NCBI GenBank assembly: GCA_016838895.1
Contig: JAEKNU010000046.1
Location: forward strand, 1 to 36,523
Length of the DNA: 36,523 bases
Reading direction: 5' to 3'
Source of the DNA: Chloroflexota bacterium
Lineage (GTDB): Bacteria; Chloroflexota; Anaerolineae; Anaerolineales; Anaerolineaceae
Shown: piece after piece, positions 7,742-16,022 of the stretch
Numbering within the stretch: position 1 is the stretch's first letter
How the letters are laid out: each line of letters begins with the position of its first letter
Program-made: the position numbers and the translations under genes
Notes under the pieces: generated by a model
Database searches by the model: none
Seen by the model: only the letters and a program-made list of their open reading frames with translations
What the model was told of the DNA's origin: nothing

Positions 7742-9415
7742 ATGGCGAAATATGCAATTGGTGTAGATTTTGGTACTGAATCTGGTCGGGCAGTTTTAGT
7801 AGATGTTGCTGACGGGCGTGAGCTCGCAACCAAGGTGCATCCCTACAGCAATCGTGTCATTGATGAGAAGTTACCAGATTCAGATATCGTTCTGGAACCG
7901 GATTGGGCATTGCAAGATCCAAATGACTATTTGGAGGTTTTCAAACATACGATACCAGCTGTGTTACAGGAAAGTGGAGTAAGTCCCGATGATGTGATTG
8001 GTATTGGCGTTGATTTTACCGCCTGTACCATGTTACCTGTCAAAGCAGATGGTACGCCGTTGTGCTTTTTACCGGAATGGCGGCAGAATCCCCATGCCTG
8101 GGTAAAGCTTTGGAAACATCATGCAGCTCAACCTGAAGCAGACAAAATCAATGAGACTGCTCACAGTATGGGGGAAGGCTGGCTGGATCGTTATGGTGGA
8201 AAGATAAGCTCAGAGTGGTTTTTCTCAAAAACATTACAAATACTGGATGAAGCGCCGCAAGTATACAATGCCGCTGATCGGTTATTGGAAGCCACGGACT
8301 GGGTGATTTGGCAATTGACCGGTGTAGAAACGCGTAATGCCTGTACTGCCGGTTACAAAGCAATGTGGTCCAAAAGAGAAGGTTTCCCTGATAAAGCATA
8401 TTTTGCTGCACTGGACCCGCGCCTGGAAAATGTGATTGATGAAAAAATGACACGCGACATCAAAGCTATTGGTGAAAAAGCGGGTGAATTATCAGAACAA
8501 GCTGCACAATGGACAGGCTTGAAACCTGGCATAGCAGTAGCCGTTGCCAATGTGGATGCTCATGTGGCAGTGCCGGCAACAACGGTGGCTGAATCCGGGC
8601 GAATGGTCATGATTATGGGTACCAGTACTTGCCACATGGTGTTGGGCGATGAAGAACATCTGGTACCGGGTATTTGTGGTTATGTAGAAGATGGCATTTT
8701 ACCGGGACTATTCGGCTATGAAGCCGGGCAATCCTGCGTGGGGGATCATTTCGCGTGGTTTACTGATAATTGTATCCCGGCTGCCTATGAATCTGAGGCA
8801 GCAACCCGCGGCATCAATATTCATCAATTATTGGAAGAAAAAGCAGCCCAATTGAATCCCGGTGAAAGTGGTTTGATTGCCCTGGATTGGTGGAATGGCA
8901 ATCGTTCTGTATTGGTGGATGTTGACCTGACCGGTTTATTGATTGGCGCAACATTGTTAACAAAACCGGAAGAAATATACAGGACATTGATTGAAGCCAC
9001 GGCTTACGGTACACGTGTAATTATCGAAGCCCTGGAAGAAAATGGAGTTCCGGTTAATGAGCTGATCGCTTGCGGTGGTTTGCCAGAAAAGAATAAACTA
9101 CTGATGCAAATCTACGCAGATGTTACGGGACGTGAGTTCAAGATTTCGGCTTCGGCGCAAACACCGGCTGTTGGTTCGGCAATGTTTGGTGCTGTGGCAG
9201 CAGGTAAATCGGCTGGAGGTTTTGATTCCATCTATGATGCGGCACCGGTCATGGGCAGTTTGAAGGATGAAAGTTTTATGCCGAACCCTGATGCAAAGAA
9301 AGTGTATGATCAATTGTTTGCGGAATATATGCTGCTGCATGATTATTTTGGTCGTGGTGAAAATGATGTGATGAAACGACTGAAAGGTATCAAAGCTGCG
9401 GCACGAAAAGCATAA
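7742..9415 (+). CDS. araB: Ribulokinase
   Basis: FGGY-family kinase (557 aa) phosphorylating L-ribulose to L-ribulose 5-phosphate in the cytoplasm. The N-terminal phosphate-binding stretch [18 protein letters not shown] and the [12 protein letters not shown] segment are typical of AraB, as is the GYKAMW substrate region. The presumed catalytic base is Asp272 in [11 protein letters not shown], and the C-terminal nucleotide-binding part has [10 protein letters not shown]. Length matches AraB (about 550-570 aa). A strong AAGGAGT lies 5 nt before the ATG. The following araD and araA genes make the assignment secure over other FGGY kinases. Confidence 0.95.
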   Translation: MAKYAIGVDFGTESGRAVLVDVADGRELATKVHPYSNRVIDEKLPDSDIVLEPDWALQDPNDYLEVFKHTIPAVLQESGVSPDDVIGIGVDFTACTMLPVKADGTPLCFLPEWRQNPHAWVKLWKHHAAQPEADKINETAHSMGEGWLDRYGGKISSEWFFSKTLQILDEAPQVYNAADRLLEATDWVIWQLTGVETRNACTAGYKAMWSKREGFPDKAYFAALDPRLENVIDEKMTRDIKAIGEKAGELSEQAAQWTGLKPGIAVAVANVDAHVAVPATTVAESGRMVMIMGTSTCHMVLGDEEHLVPGICGYVEDGILPGLFGYEAGQSCVGDHFAWFTDNCIPAAYESEAATRGINIHQLLEEKAAQLNPGESGLIALDWWNGNRSVLVDVDLTGLLIGATLLTKPEEIYRTLIEATAYGTRVIIEALEENGVPVNELIACGGLPEKNKLLMQIYADVTGREFKISASAQTPAVGSAMFGAVAAGKSAGGFDSIYDAAPVMGSLKDESFMPNPDAKKVYDQLFAEYMLLHDYFGRGENDVMKRLKGIKAAARKA

Positions 9416-9431
9416 TCAGAGTTCAAAAATT

Positions 9432-9462
9432 AGTAGAGCAAAGATTATTTCTTTGCCCTACT
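9432..9462 (+). other. Stem-loop between araB and araD
   Basis: AGTAG-A-GCAAAG (9432-9443) pairs with CTTTGC-C-CTACT (9451-9462), with a single A/C mismatch and a 7-nt loop. It has no T run after it, so it more likely tunes mRNA stability or processing between araB and araD than terminates transcription. Confidence 0.45.
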
Positions 9463-9505
9463 GGAAGAATAAATAATAACAAAAAACAGAAAGTGAGATA
9501 TTGGT

Positions 9506-10147
9506 ATGCTTAAAGCATTAAGAGAAGAATTGGTTTCATTACATCTTGAATTACCACGTTACAACCTGGTGGTCTGGACAGGTGGAAACGTCAGTGCCCG
9601 CGATCCTGAAACGAATCTGGTGGTGATTAAACCGTCTGGAATTCGTTATGAAAACCTGCGCCCTGAACACATGGTCATTGTGGATATGGATGGCAAAGTG
9701 GTGGAAGGGGATCTGAAACCATCATCAGATGTATATAGCCATTTATATATCTATCGTAATCGTGATGATGTAAATGGTGTGGTTCACACACATTCACGCT
9801 ATGCCTGTGCATTTGCGGCAGTTGGAAAACCAATCCCTGTGGTGTTAACCGCCATTGCTGATGAATTCGGCGGCGATATTCCGTGTGGTGGGTTCGCATT
9901 AATTGGAGATGAAGCGATTGGGAAAGTTGTATTGGAAAGTATTGGTAAATCATCTGCTGTTTTATTGAAAAACCATGGTGTTTTCACAATCGGCAAAAAT
10001 GCTGAATCAGCAGTGAAGTCGGCTGTAATGACAGAGGATGCCGCTGCTGCGGTATGGATGGCGATGCAAATTGGTACACCGGATGTCATCCCCGCAGAAG
10101 ATGTTGCGAAATTGCATCATCGCTACACTAATGTGTATGGACAATAA
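9506..10147 (+). CDS. araD: L-ribulose-5-phosphate 4-epimerase
   Basis: Class II aldolase/epimerase (213 aa) converting L-ribulose 5-phosphate to D-xylulose 5-phosphate, the last step of bacterial arabinose catabolism. Visible features are the phosphate-binding TGGNVSARD and KPSG segments, and the zinc ligands His94 and His96 in VVHTHSR and His157 in LLKNHGVF. The C-terminus HHRYTNVYGQ is typical of AraD (E. coli ends in YGQ) and separates it from fuculose aldolases. It is slightly shorter than E. coli AraD (231 aa), mainly between the histidine motifs. Its position between araB and araA confirms the role. The ribosome-binding site is weak (GTGAGA). Confidence 0.93.
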   Translation: MLKALREELVSLHLELPRYNLVVWTGGNVSARDPETNLVVIKPSGIRYENLRPEHMVIVDMDGKVVEGDLKPSSDVYSHLYIYRNRDDVNGVVHTHSRYACAFAAVGKPIPVVLTAIADEFGGDIPCGGFALIGDEAIGKVVLESIGKSSAVLLKNHGVFTIGKNAESAVKSAVMTEDAAAAVWMAMQIGTPDVIPAEDVAKLHHRYTNVYGQ

Positions 10148-10192
10148 TGCGGACTTTCTAATCCGCGCACCTTTTTCTAAGGAGAATTATTC

Positions 10193-11692
10193 ATGATTGA
10201 TCTGAAACAAAACGAAGTTTGGTTCGTTACCGGAAGCCAACATTTGTATGGGCCCGAAACGTTGGAACAAATGGCTGTACACTCAAAAGAAATTGCAGCA
10301 ACGTTATCAAATAAATTATGTGTAAGTGTTGTGTTCAAGCCCGTAATGACCACCTCGGAAGATATTCGCGAATTATGCCTGGCTGCAAACGCTGATAAAA
10401 AATGTATCGGACTCATTACCTGGATGCATACATTTTCGCCGGCACAAAAATGGATTGCCGGATTAACCTCACTGAATAAACCCTTTGTTCATTTACACAC
10501 GCAGTATTATGCCGAAATCCCCTGGGCAGATATTGATATGGATTACATGAACTTGCATCAATCAGCACATGGGGATCGGGAGTATGGTTTTATTGCTAGT
10601 CGATTGCGCATGAATCGCAAAGTTGTTGTTGGTCATTGGCAGGACCCGGAAGTGCAAACTGCATTGGATTCATGGTCCCGTTCCGCATCCGCGTGGGCAG
10701 ACAGCCAAGGCTTGAAAATTGCCCGTTTCGGTGACAATATGCGTGAAGTGGCTGTGACCGAAGGCGATAAAGTTCAGGCCCATATTCAACTTGGATACTC
10801 TGTTTTTGGATATGGCGTAGGTGATTTGGTTCAAGCCGTAAAGAATGTCACTGAAGCTGAAGTTGACGCGATGATGGATACTTATTATCAGGAATACGAA
10901 GTAGCAGCCGAAATGCAAAAAGGAGCTGCCAAGTATGACTCCTTAAGAGAAGCAGCCAGGATTGAAGTTGGTCTACGTAAATTCCTTGAAGAAGGTGGAT
11001 TCAAAGCATTTACGACAACTTTTGAGGATTTGCATGGCTTGGCACAATTGCCGGGACTGGCTGTTCAGCGCTTGATGGCAGATGGCTATGGTTTTGGTGC
11101 TGAAGGGGATTGGAAGACAGCTGCATTATTGCGTGCCATGAAGGTAATGAGTGCTGGTTTGCCCGGCGGCACCTCATTTATGGAAGATTATACTTATCAT
11201 TTTAGTGCTTCCGGTGATAGAGTATTGGGCGCTCATATGTTAGAGGTTTGTCCAACCATTGCGAATGGCAAAGCGCGCATTGAGATACATCAGCTAGGGA
11301 TTGGTGGAAAGGAAGATCCGGCACGTCTGGTATTTGATACCAAAACCGGTCCGGCATTAAATGCTTCGATTATGCATATGGGTGATCGTTTTCGATTATT
11401 GGTAAATGAAGTGAATGTTGTCCCAACTGACGCACCGCTACCCAAGCTACCGGTTGCGCGGGCATTCTGGGAACCAAAACCAAATTTGAAAATTGCTGCC
11501 GCTGCCTGGATATATGCAGGTGGTGCTCACCATACCGGATTTAGTCAGGTGGTGACCAAAGAGCATTTACAGGATTTTGCTGAAATGGCAGATATGGAAA
11601 TAATCATGATTGATGACAATACCAGCATTGATGAATTCAAAAAAGAATTACGCTGGAATGATTTGTATTATAAGTTGAATAAAGCTTTGTAG
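10193..11692 (+). CDS. araA: L-arabinose isomerase
   Basis: AraA (499 aa, the usual length) isomerises L-arabinose to L-ribulose. The N-terminus [13 protein letters not shown] is diagnostic. Manganese and catalytic ligands are preserved: Glu304 (GAEGDWK), Glu331 ([10 protein letters not shown]), His348 (GAHMLEVCP) and His446/447 (GGAHHTGF), equivalent to Glu306, Glu333, His350 and His450 of E. coli. AAGGAG lies upstream of the ATG. The operon order is araB-araD-araA, ended by a clear terminator 31 bp downstream. Confidence 0.97.
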   Translation: MIDLKQNEVWFVTGSQHLYGPETLEQMAVHSKEIAATLSNKLCVSVVFKPVMTTSEDIRELCLAANADKKCIGLITWMHTFSPAQKWIAGLTSLNKPFVHLHTQYYAEIPWADIDMDYMNLHQSAHGDREYGFIASRLRMNRKVVVGHWQDPEVQTALDSWSRSASAWADSQGLKIARFGDNMREVAVTEGDKVQAHIQLGYSVFGYGVGDLVQAVKNVTEAEVDAMMDTYYQEYEVAAEMQKGAAKYDSLREAARIEVGLRKFLEEGGFKAFTTTFEDLHGLAQLPGLAVQRLMADGYGFGAEGDWKTAALLRAMKVMSAGLPGGTSFMEDYTYHFSASGDRVLGAHMLEVCPTIANGKARIEIHQLGIGGKEDPARLVFDTKTGPALNASIMHMGDRFRLLVNEVNVVPTDAPLPKLPVARAFWEPKPNLKIAAAAWIYAGGAHHTGFSQVVTKEHLQDFAEMADMEIIMIDDNTSIDEFKKELRWNDLYYKLNKAL

Positions 11693-11723
11693 TACGCCTC
11701 TCTTCTCCTTTTTTCTGATAAAG

Positions 11724-11754
11724 TGACCGTTACGCCAAACGGTCATTTTGTTTT
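11724..11754 (+). terminator. Rho-independent terminator of the ara operon
   Basis: TGACCGTT (11724-11731) pairs perfectly with AACGGTCA (11738-11745) around a 6-nt loop and is followed by TTTTGTTTT. It lies just after araA. Confidence 0.85.
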
Positions 11755-11761
11755 AAGGGTG

Positions 11762-12301
11762 TTATCGGATGATGAAAGCATTTATGGTGATAAATAAATC
11801 ATCAAAATCTGTGAACCAGGCAGGAATGATGCATTCGCTGTGCGCTTCTGTTTTTTGAACTTCCCCGCTTTCATTCAACCAGAGTGTCTGAATTGTACCG
11901 ATGATTTTGATATTTTTCTGATTCAGGAAAACAGACGTGATCTTGGAAATATGGAATTCGATACAGGTGGGCCCAGTAAATTGCCATTCGGAAGGAAAAA
12001 TGACTTTGCGACGGAAAATTAGTTTTCCTTGCTTAATCAGTACCCAGCTTTTTTTTGCATTGCGGCGTTTAATTAATAGCCAAATTATTGCCCAACCTTT
12101 AAATAAAATAGCATTTGCAATAAACAATTCCAACACCCAAGGCACATTGATATGCCCAGTTGAGGATATAAGAGATGGATGGTGTACAAAAATTCGCTGC
12201 AAGAGGAGTATATCCAAGAGCAGTGAGGGTGTGATCAGTATCAGCAGGGTTGCTAAATAATATTTATTAAACGCATTGGACGAAAAAGTGTATTGCTGCA
12301 T
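11762..12301 (-). CDS. Small membrane protein of unknown function
   Basis: I do not recognise this protein. From the ATG at 12301 it has 179 residues: two hydrophobic helices (YLATLLILITPSLLLDILLL and VLELFIANAILFKGWAIIWLLI) separated by a short polar stretch, then a basic turn (KRRNAKK) and a C-terminal part of about 100 residues rich in beta-prone sequence (for example KQGKLIFRRKVIFP, ISKITSVFLNQKNIKIIGTI), loosely like a bacterial PH-type domain. An upstream in-frame GTG at 12352 would lie in the loop of a terminator hairpin, so the ATG is preferred, though no good ribosome-binding site is visible for either. It is downstream of the GH3 gene on the same strand. Confidence 0.5.
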   Translation of the reverse strand: MQQYTFSSNAFNKYYLATLLILITPSLLLDILLLQRIFVHHPSLISSTGHINVPWVLELFIANAILFKGWAIIWLLIKRRNAKKSWVLIKQGKLIFRRKVIFPSEWQFTGPTCIEFHISKITSVFLNQKNIKIIGTIQTLWLNESGEVQKTEAHSECIIPAWFTDFDDLFITINAFIIR

Positions 12302-12341
12302 AGCTGTTGTTGTTATGAAAAAATACTTGAATGAGTGAAGA

Positions 12342-12364
12342 AGGGCAACCACTACAGTTGCCCT
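12342..12364 (-). terminator. Stem-loop, probable terminator after the GH3 gene
   Basis: AGGGCAAC (12342-12349) and GTTGCCCT (12357-12364) form a perfect 8-bp stem with a 7-nt loop, about 40 bp after the GH3 stop codon. On the - strand it is followed by TCTTCACTC and on the + strand by CTGTGGTTTT, so the T runs are imperfect on both sides. Confidence 0.55.
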
Positions 12365-12406
12365 CTGTGGTTTTATGGCAGGGTAAGTTTGACCTGCATT
12401 TTTATT

Positions 12407-14671
12407 TTATTTGATTTGTGCCAGTAGTTCTTTTACGATTTCAGCAGGTGGTTTGGGATGTTGATCTTCTTGAAAAGCCAGAATACTTTCCAATGGCATG
12501 TCCTTCATAAATCCCATCATGTCCATACCTATGCCACCCTCACTGCTTTCTTCACCACTCATGAAAACACCCATAGATTCAATCATTTTTTTGAACAGGG
12601 GTTCAAGCACTTTCATGCCACGGGAGTCCTCTTGCCATTCTTTCAAAGTTGAGCTTTCATTCAGTACGCAGGGCAATTCTTGCGTACTTTGTACATGAAC
12701 GGATAATTGGGCATGAATATCTCTTGATGAAGCGCCAATGAGAATATCAAAATCACCATCTTCGCAAACCCATAATTTATGTGCTGGGTGGTAAAAGGCA
12801 AAAGAGCGGAAATCTAGGGAGATCGTTACTGTTTTCGTTTCTCCGGGTTCCAAATGAACCTTGGCAAATCCTTTTAATTCTTGCGGTGGACGAATCAAAG
12901 TGCATTTCTGATCATGTACGTATACCTGCACAATTTCTTTTCCAGTCATGTCGCCTGTATTGGTAACATCAACAGAAACGACAAGTGTATCACTATCTTT
13001 AATATGATCTGAGGATAGTTGGGCATTACGATACTCAAAACTGGTGTAGCTCAAACCATATCCAAAGGGGAATTGCACCGACAATTTTCTGAAATCATAA
13101 TAACGGTAGCCGATGAATAAGCCCTCTCCGTAACGAACTTCACCATTCTCCCCCGGCCAATTGGTATAGGCAGGGGTATCGGTTATTTTTGTTGGGAAGG
13201 TTTCTGCCAATTTACCGCTAGGATTGATTTTGCCATACAGGATGTCGGTTAAAGCATCTGCACCAGCTTGCCCCATCATCCATCCCTGAAGAATAGCAGC
13301 TGGACCATCGATCCAATCGGTCATGGCTACTGGTGAGCCGGTGTTCAAAACAACAATGCTATTCTTTTGCACGGCACAGACTGCCTTGATCAACGCAATT
13401 TGCTGTTGCGTCAAATCCAAATCTGGACGGTCATATCCTTCGGATTCCTTGGATTCTGGTAATGCAATAAACAATAGTGCAACTTCCGCAGCCCGAGCTG
13501 TCGCAACTGCTTGATCAATCAGAGACTGATCAAAAATATCATTTTCGGTATATCCTTGGGCATATTGAATTTCATCTCCATGTTTGAGCAGAGCATCATA
13601 GGGATGATCTACGCGGGTCGGATTAATATGTGAGCTGCCACCACCCTGAAAGTGAGCCTTACGAGCTGCATGACCAATCAATGCCAGGTTCTGTGGTGTT
13701 TTGAACGGTAATATATTGTTGTTGGTGAGGAGAACAAATCCTTCTGCAGCTGCATCGCGCGCCAGTTCGTGATGTGCATTTACATCAAAGGCTGTGTCAT
13801 TCGAGGTTTCAGCAGCCTTTAAAATAACGGTTAACAAACGCCGAATAGCTTCATCCAAAACGGCTTCATTCAGCTCACCATCTTTTACGGCCAGGATAAC
13901 TTCATTTACTCGACGATCTTTCGGGCCAGGCATTTCCAATTCAAGGCCGGCTTTGATGGATGCCACACGATCATGCACTGCACCCCAATCCGACATTACG
14001 AAACCCTCAAATCCCCATTGATCACGCAGGATATCTGATAATAATTGCTCATGATTTGCACAGTAGGTGCCATTCAGTTGATTGTAGGCACACATTACCG
14101 TCCAGGGTTGTGCTTTGCGGACGGCCATTTCAAAAGCTGGTAAATAGATCTCATGCAGGCTGCGTTCGTCAACTACTGCGTTGATCGAGAAGCGCTGAAA
14201 TTCCTGATTGTTGGCAGCAAAATGTTTGATGGATGTACCAACGCCCTGGTTTTGTACACCTTCAATCCATGCTGTAGCCAATATGCCAGCCAGAAATGGA
14301 TCCTCCGAGAAGTACTCAAAATTACGTCCACAAAGCGGTGAACGTTTCATGTTTACTGCCGGGCCAAGCACTACGCCAATACCTAAGGCAATGGCTTCTA
14401 TGGCAATCGCTTTTCCCACTGCAGATAGTAATTCAGGATTCCAGGTGGAAGCCATACAGGAGGCGGTGGGGAAACAGGTGGCAGGATAGCTTTTTGATGC
14501 AAGAGATTCGCTATCCATGGTAAAACGTATACCATGCGGGCCATCGGACACGAACAATGCCGGAATATCCAAACGGGGTAAGGGTGTGGTAGACCAGGGT
14601 CCGGCACCAGTACACAACGCAGCTTTTTCTTCTAATGTCATTTGGGAAATTAAATCATGGATGGGTTGCAT
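12407..14671 (-). CDS. Glycoside hydrolase family 3 (beta-glucosidase/xylosidase type), cytoplasmic
   Basis: GH3 enzyme of 754 residues without a signal peptide. The N-terminal barrel carries GPAVNMKRSPLCGRNFEYFS, KHFAANNQE and the nucleophile motif FVMSDWGAVHDR with Asp228 as nucleophile. A second alpha/beta domain (FVLLTNNNILPF, GGGSSHINPT, and SKESEGYDRPDL as likely acid/base loop) and a fibronectin-III-like domain (SVDVTNTGDMTGKEIVQVYV) follow. An unusual tail of about 70 residues, Met/Gly/Glu-rich near FMSGEESSEGGIGMDMMGFM, ends the protein. The start MQPIHDLISQMTLEEK has AAGGAAA upstream; a longer in-frame extension to 14752 looks non-coding. Substrate could be a beta-glucoside, beta-xyloside or alpha-L-arabinofuranoside; the ara neighbourhood does not decide. 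Confidence 0.92.
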   Translation of the reverse strand: MQPIHDLISQMTLEEKAALCTGAGPWSTTPLPRLDIPALFVSDGPHGIRFTMDSESLASKSYPATCFPTASCMASTWNPELLSAVGKAIAIEAIALGIGVVLGPAVNMKRSPLCGRNFEYFSEDPFLAGILATAWIEGVQNQGVGTSIKHFAANNQEFQRFSINAVVDERSLHEIYLPAFEMAVRKAQPWTVMCAYNQLNGTYCANHEQLLSDILRDQWGFEGFVMSDWGAVHDRVASIKAGLELEMPGPKDRRVNEVILAVKDGELNEAVLDEAIRRLLTVILKAAETSNDTAFDVNAHHELARDAAAEGFVLLTNNNILPFKTPQNLALIGHAARKAHFQGGGSSHINPTRVDHPYDALLKHGDEIQYAQGYTENDIFDQSLIDQAVATARAAEVALLFIALPESKESEGYDRPDLDLTQQQIALIKAVCAVQKNSIVVLNTGSPVAMTDWIDGPAAILQGWMMGQAGADALTDILYGKINPSGKLAETFPTKITDTPAYTNWPGENGEVRYGEGLFIGYRYYDFRKLSVQFPFGYGLSYTSFEYRNAQLSSDHIKDSDTLVVSVDVTNTGDMTGKEIVQVYVHDQKCTLIRPPQELKGFAKVHLEPGETKTVTISLDFRSFAFYHPAHKLWVCEDGDFDILIGASSRDIHAQLSVHVQSTQELPCVLNESSTLKEWQEDSRGMKVLEPLFKKMIESMGVFMSGEESSEGGIGMDMMGFMKDMPLESILAFQEDQHPKPPAEIVKELLAQIK

Positions 14672-14809
14672 GCAGTATTTCCTTGAAAAATCAGTGAATT
14701 TGAATGATGAGAGTCCATTAAAGTATACACAAAATCTTGAGAAAAGAAACAAAATAAGCTGATAGGAAGCAATATTAATTGAAGATTAATGAAAAATGAG
14801 CGAAGAGTA

Positions 14810-14836
14810 TTGAATTCTTTGTACATACGCTATAAT
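14810..14836 (+). promoter_or_regulatory. Putative promoter of the GDP-mannose dehydratase gene
   Basis: A perfect TATAAT at 14831-14836 has TTGAAT at 14810-14815 upstream with a short 15-bp spacer. The 214-bp divergent gap also holds AGTATA near 14719, which reads TATACT as a possible -10 for the GH3 gene on the other strand. Confidence 0.4.
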
Positions 14837-14885
14837 TTAGTTATGTGTTTGGCATAATATCTAATATGAAACAGTGGGTGAAAAT

Positions 14886-15893
14886 ATGTCTCGGATAGCA
14901 TTGATTACAGGTATTTCTGGTCAGGATGGTTCTTACTTGGCAGAAATGTTATTAAAGAAAAATTATGAAGTTCATGGAATAGTGATGCGCAGCGAACTGG
15001 AAGCGCCCGAAGGACGTTTATGGCGTCTATCAGGTATTCTTGATCAGCTTACTTTGCATCCGGCTTCCATTGAATCATATCCATCATTATTGAAGATTGC
15101 TCAAAAGGTGATCCCGGATGAATGTTATCATCTGGCGGCAACATCTTATGTTTCATATGCTTTTGAAGACGAATTTTCTATTTTTAATTCAAATGTAAAT
15201 GGAACACATTATATCCTTTCAGTGTTGAAGGAAGCAGCACCCCATTGCCGATTTTATTTTGCAGGGTCGTCGGAGATGTTTGGTAAAGCAAAAGTAGCCC
15301 CGCAGGATGAAGAAACACCGTTTCATCCTCGTTCGGCATATGGCATTACCAAAGTGACTGGCTATCATCTGACATGCAATTATCGTGATAACTATAATAT
15401 GTTTGCCTGTAATGGTATTTTATATAATCACGAATCACCGCGCCGGGGCAATGAATTTGTGACAAGAAAAATTACCAATAGTGCTGCGCAGATTAAACTG
15501 GGCTTGGCCAAAGAATTGATCCTTGGAAATGTAGATTCAGAACGGGATTGGGGCTTTGCTGGTGATTATGTGGATGCCATGTGGCGCATGCTGCAACAAG
15601 ATGTTCCCGGTGATTTTGTGATTGCTACAGGTAAATTACATTCTGTAAGAGATCTATGCGAGGCTGCCTTCGGATATTTAGACCTGGATTATAACGACTA
15701 TTTGATTGTTGATGAGCGATTTTTCCGCCCTAAAGAAGAAGTTCCCCTAGTTGGTGATGCCAGCCTGGCTCGAAAAGTATTGCATTGGCAGCCTAGTGTA
15801 TCTTTTGAACAATTAATTCGGATGATGGTTGATGAAGACATGTGGTTTTTGCAACATAAGAGTCGTTTTGCAGGTGAAACAAAAAACATATAG
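14886..15893 (+). CDS. gmd: GDP-mannose 4,6-dehydratase
   Basis: Extended short-chain dehydrogenase (335 aa) making GDP-4-keto-6-deoxy-D-mannose, precursor of GDP-fucose, GDP-rhamnose or related deoxysugars for surface polysaccharides. Evidence is the cofactor motif ALITGISGQDGSYLAE, the GMD-specific ECYHLAATSYVSYAFE and AGSSEMFGKAKVAPQDE, the catalytic Tyr-X3-Lys in RSAYGITK, and NGILYNHESPRRGNEFVTRK. An in-frame GTG at 14874 adds four residues; the ATG at 14886 begins directly before the Rossmann strand and is preferred. It stands alone between a divergent gene and a strong terminator, so it is not evidently part of the catabolic operons. It does not replace the missing UDP-galactose 4-epimerase. 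Confidence 0.93.
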   Translation: MSRIALITGISGQDGSYLAEMLLKKNYEVHGIVMRSELEAPEGRLWRLSGILDQLTLHPASIESYPSLLKIAQKVIPDECYHLAATSYVSYAFEDEFSIFNSNVNGTHYILSVLKEAAPHCRFYFAGSSEMFGKAKVAPQDEETPFHPRSAYGITKVTGYHLTCNYRDNYNMFACNGILYNHESPRRGNEFVTRKITNSAAQIKLGLAKELILGNVDSERDWGFAGDYVDAMWRMLQQDVPGDFVIATGKLHSVRDLCEAAFGYLDLDYNDYLIVDERFFRPKEEVPLVGDASLARKVLHWQPSVSFEQLIRMMVDEDMWFLQHKSRFAGETKNI

Positions 15894-15918
15894 AATTGTA
15901 TTTTTTGTATGGATAATG

Positions 15919-15946
15919 AAGCAGGTGAGTTTGCCTGCTTTTTTTT
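15919..15946 (+). terminator. Rho-independent terminator after gmd
   Basis: AAGCAGG (15919-15925) pairs with CCTGCTT (15934-15940) around an 8-nt loop and runs into eight consecutive T residues. Confidence 0.9.
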
Positions 15947-16022
15947 ATACCCATTCTGTTATTTAATGCTGAAATAAGCACATTTTTTTATACTATTTGG
16001 ATTTGGGTGATAAAATGTCAAT

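Noticed and set aside
14672..14752. N-terminal extension of the GH3 frame by 27 residues
   Set aside because: The extension resembles translated intergenic DNA, while the ATG at 14671 has a good ribosome-binding site and matches the normal GH3 start.
12498..14762. Several + strand frames opposite the GH3 gene
   Set aside because: All are antisense to a well-supported GH3 coding sequence and overlap each other.
14886..15893. Reading the SDR gene as galE to complete the Leloir pathway
   Set aside because: Motifs such as SSEMFGKA and NHESPRRGNEFVTRK are specific to GDP-mannose 4,6-dehydratase, not UDP-galactose 4-epimerase.
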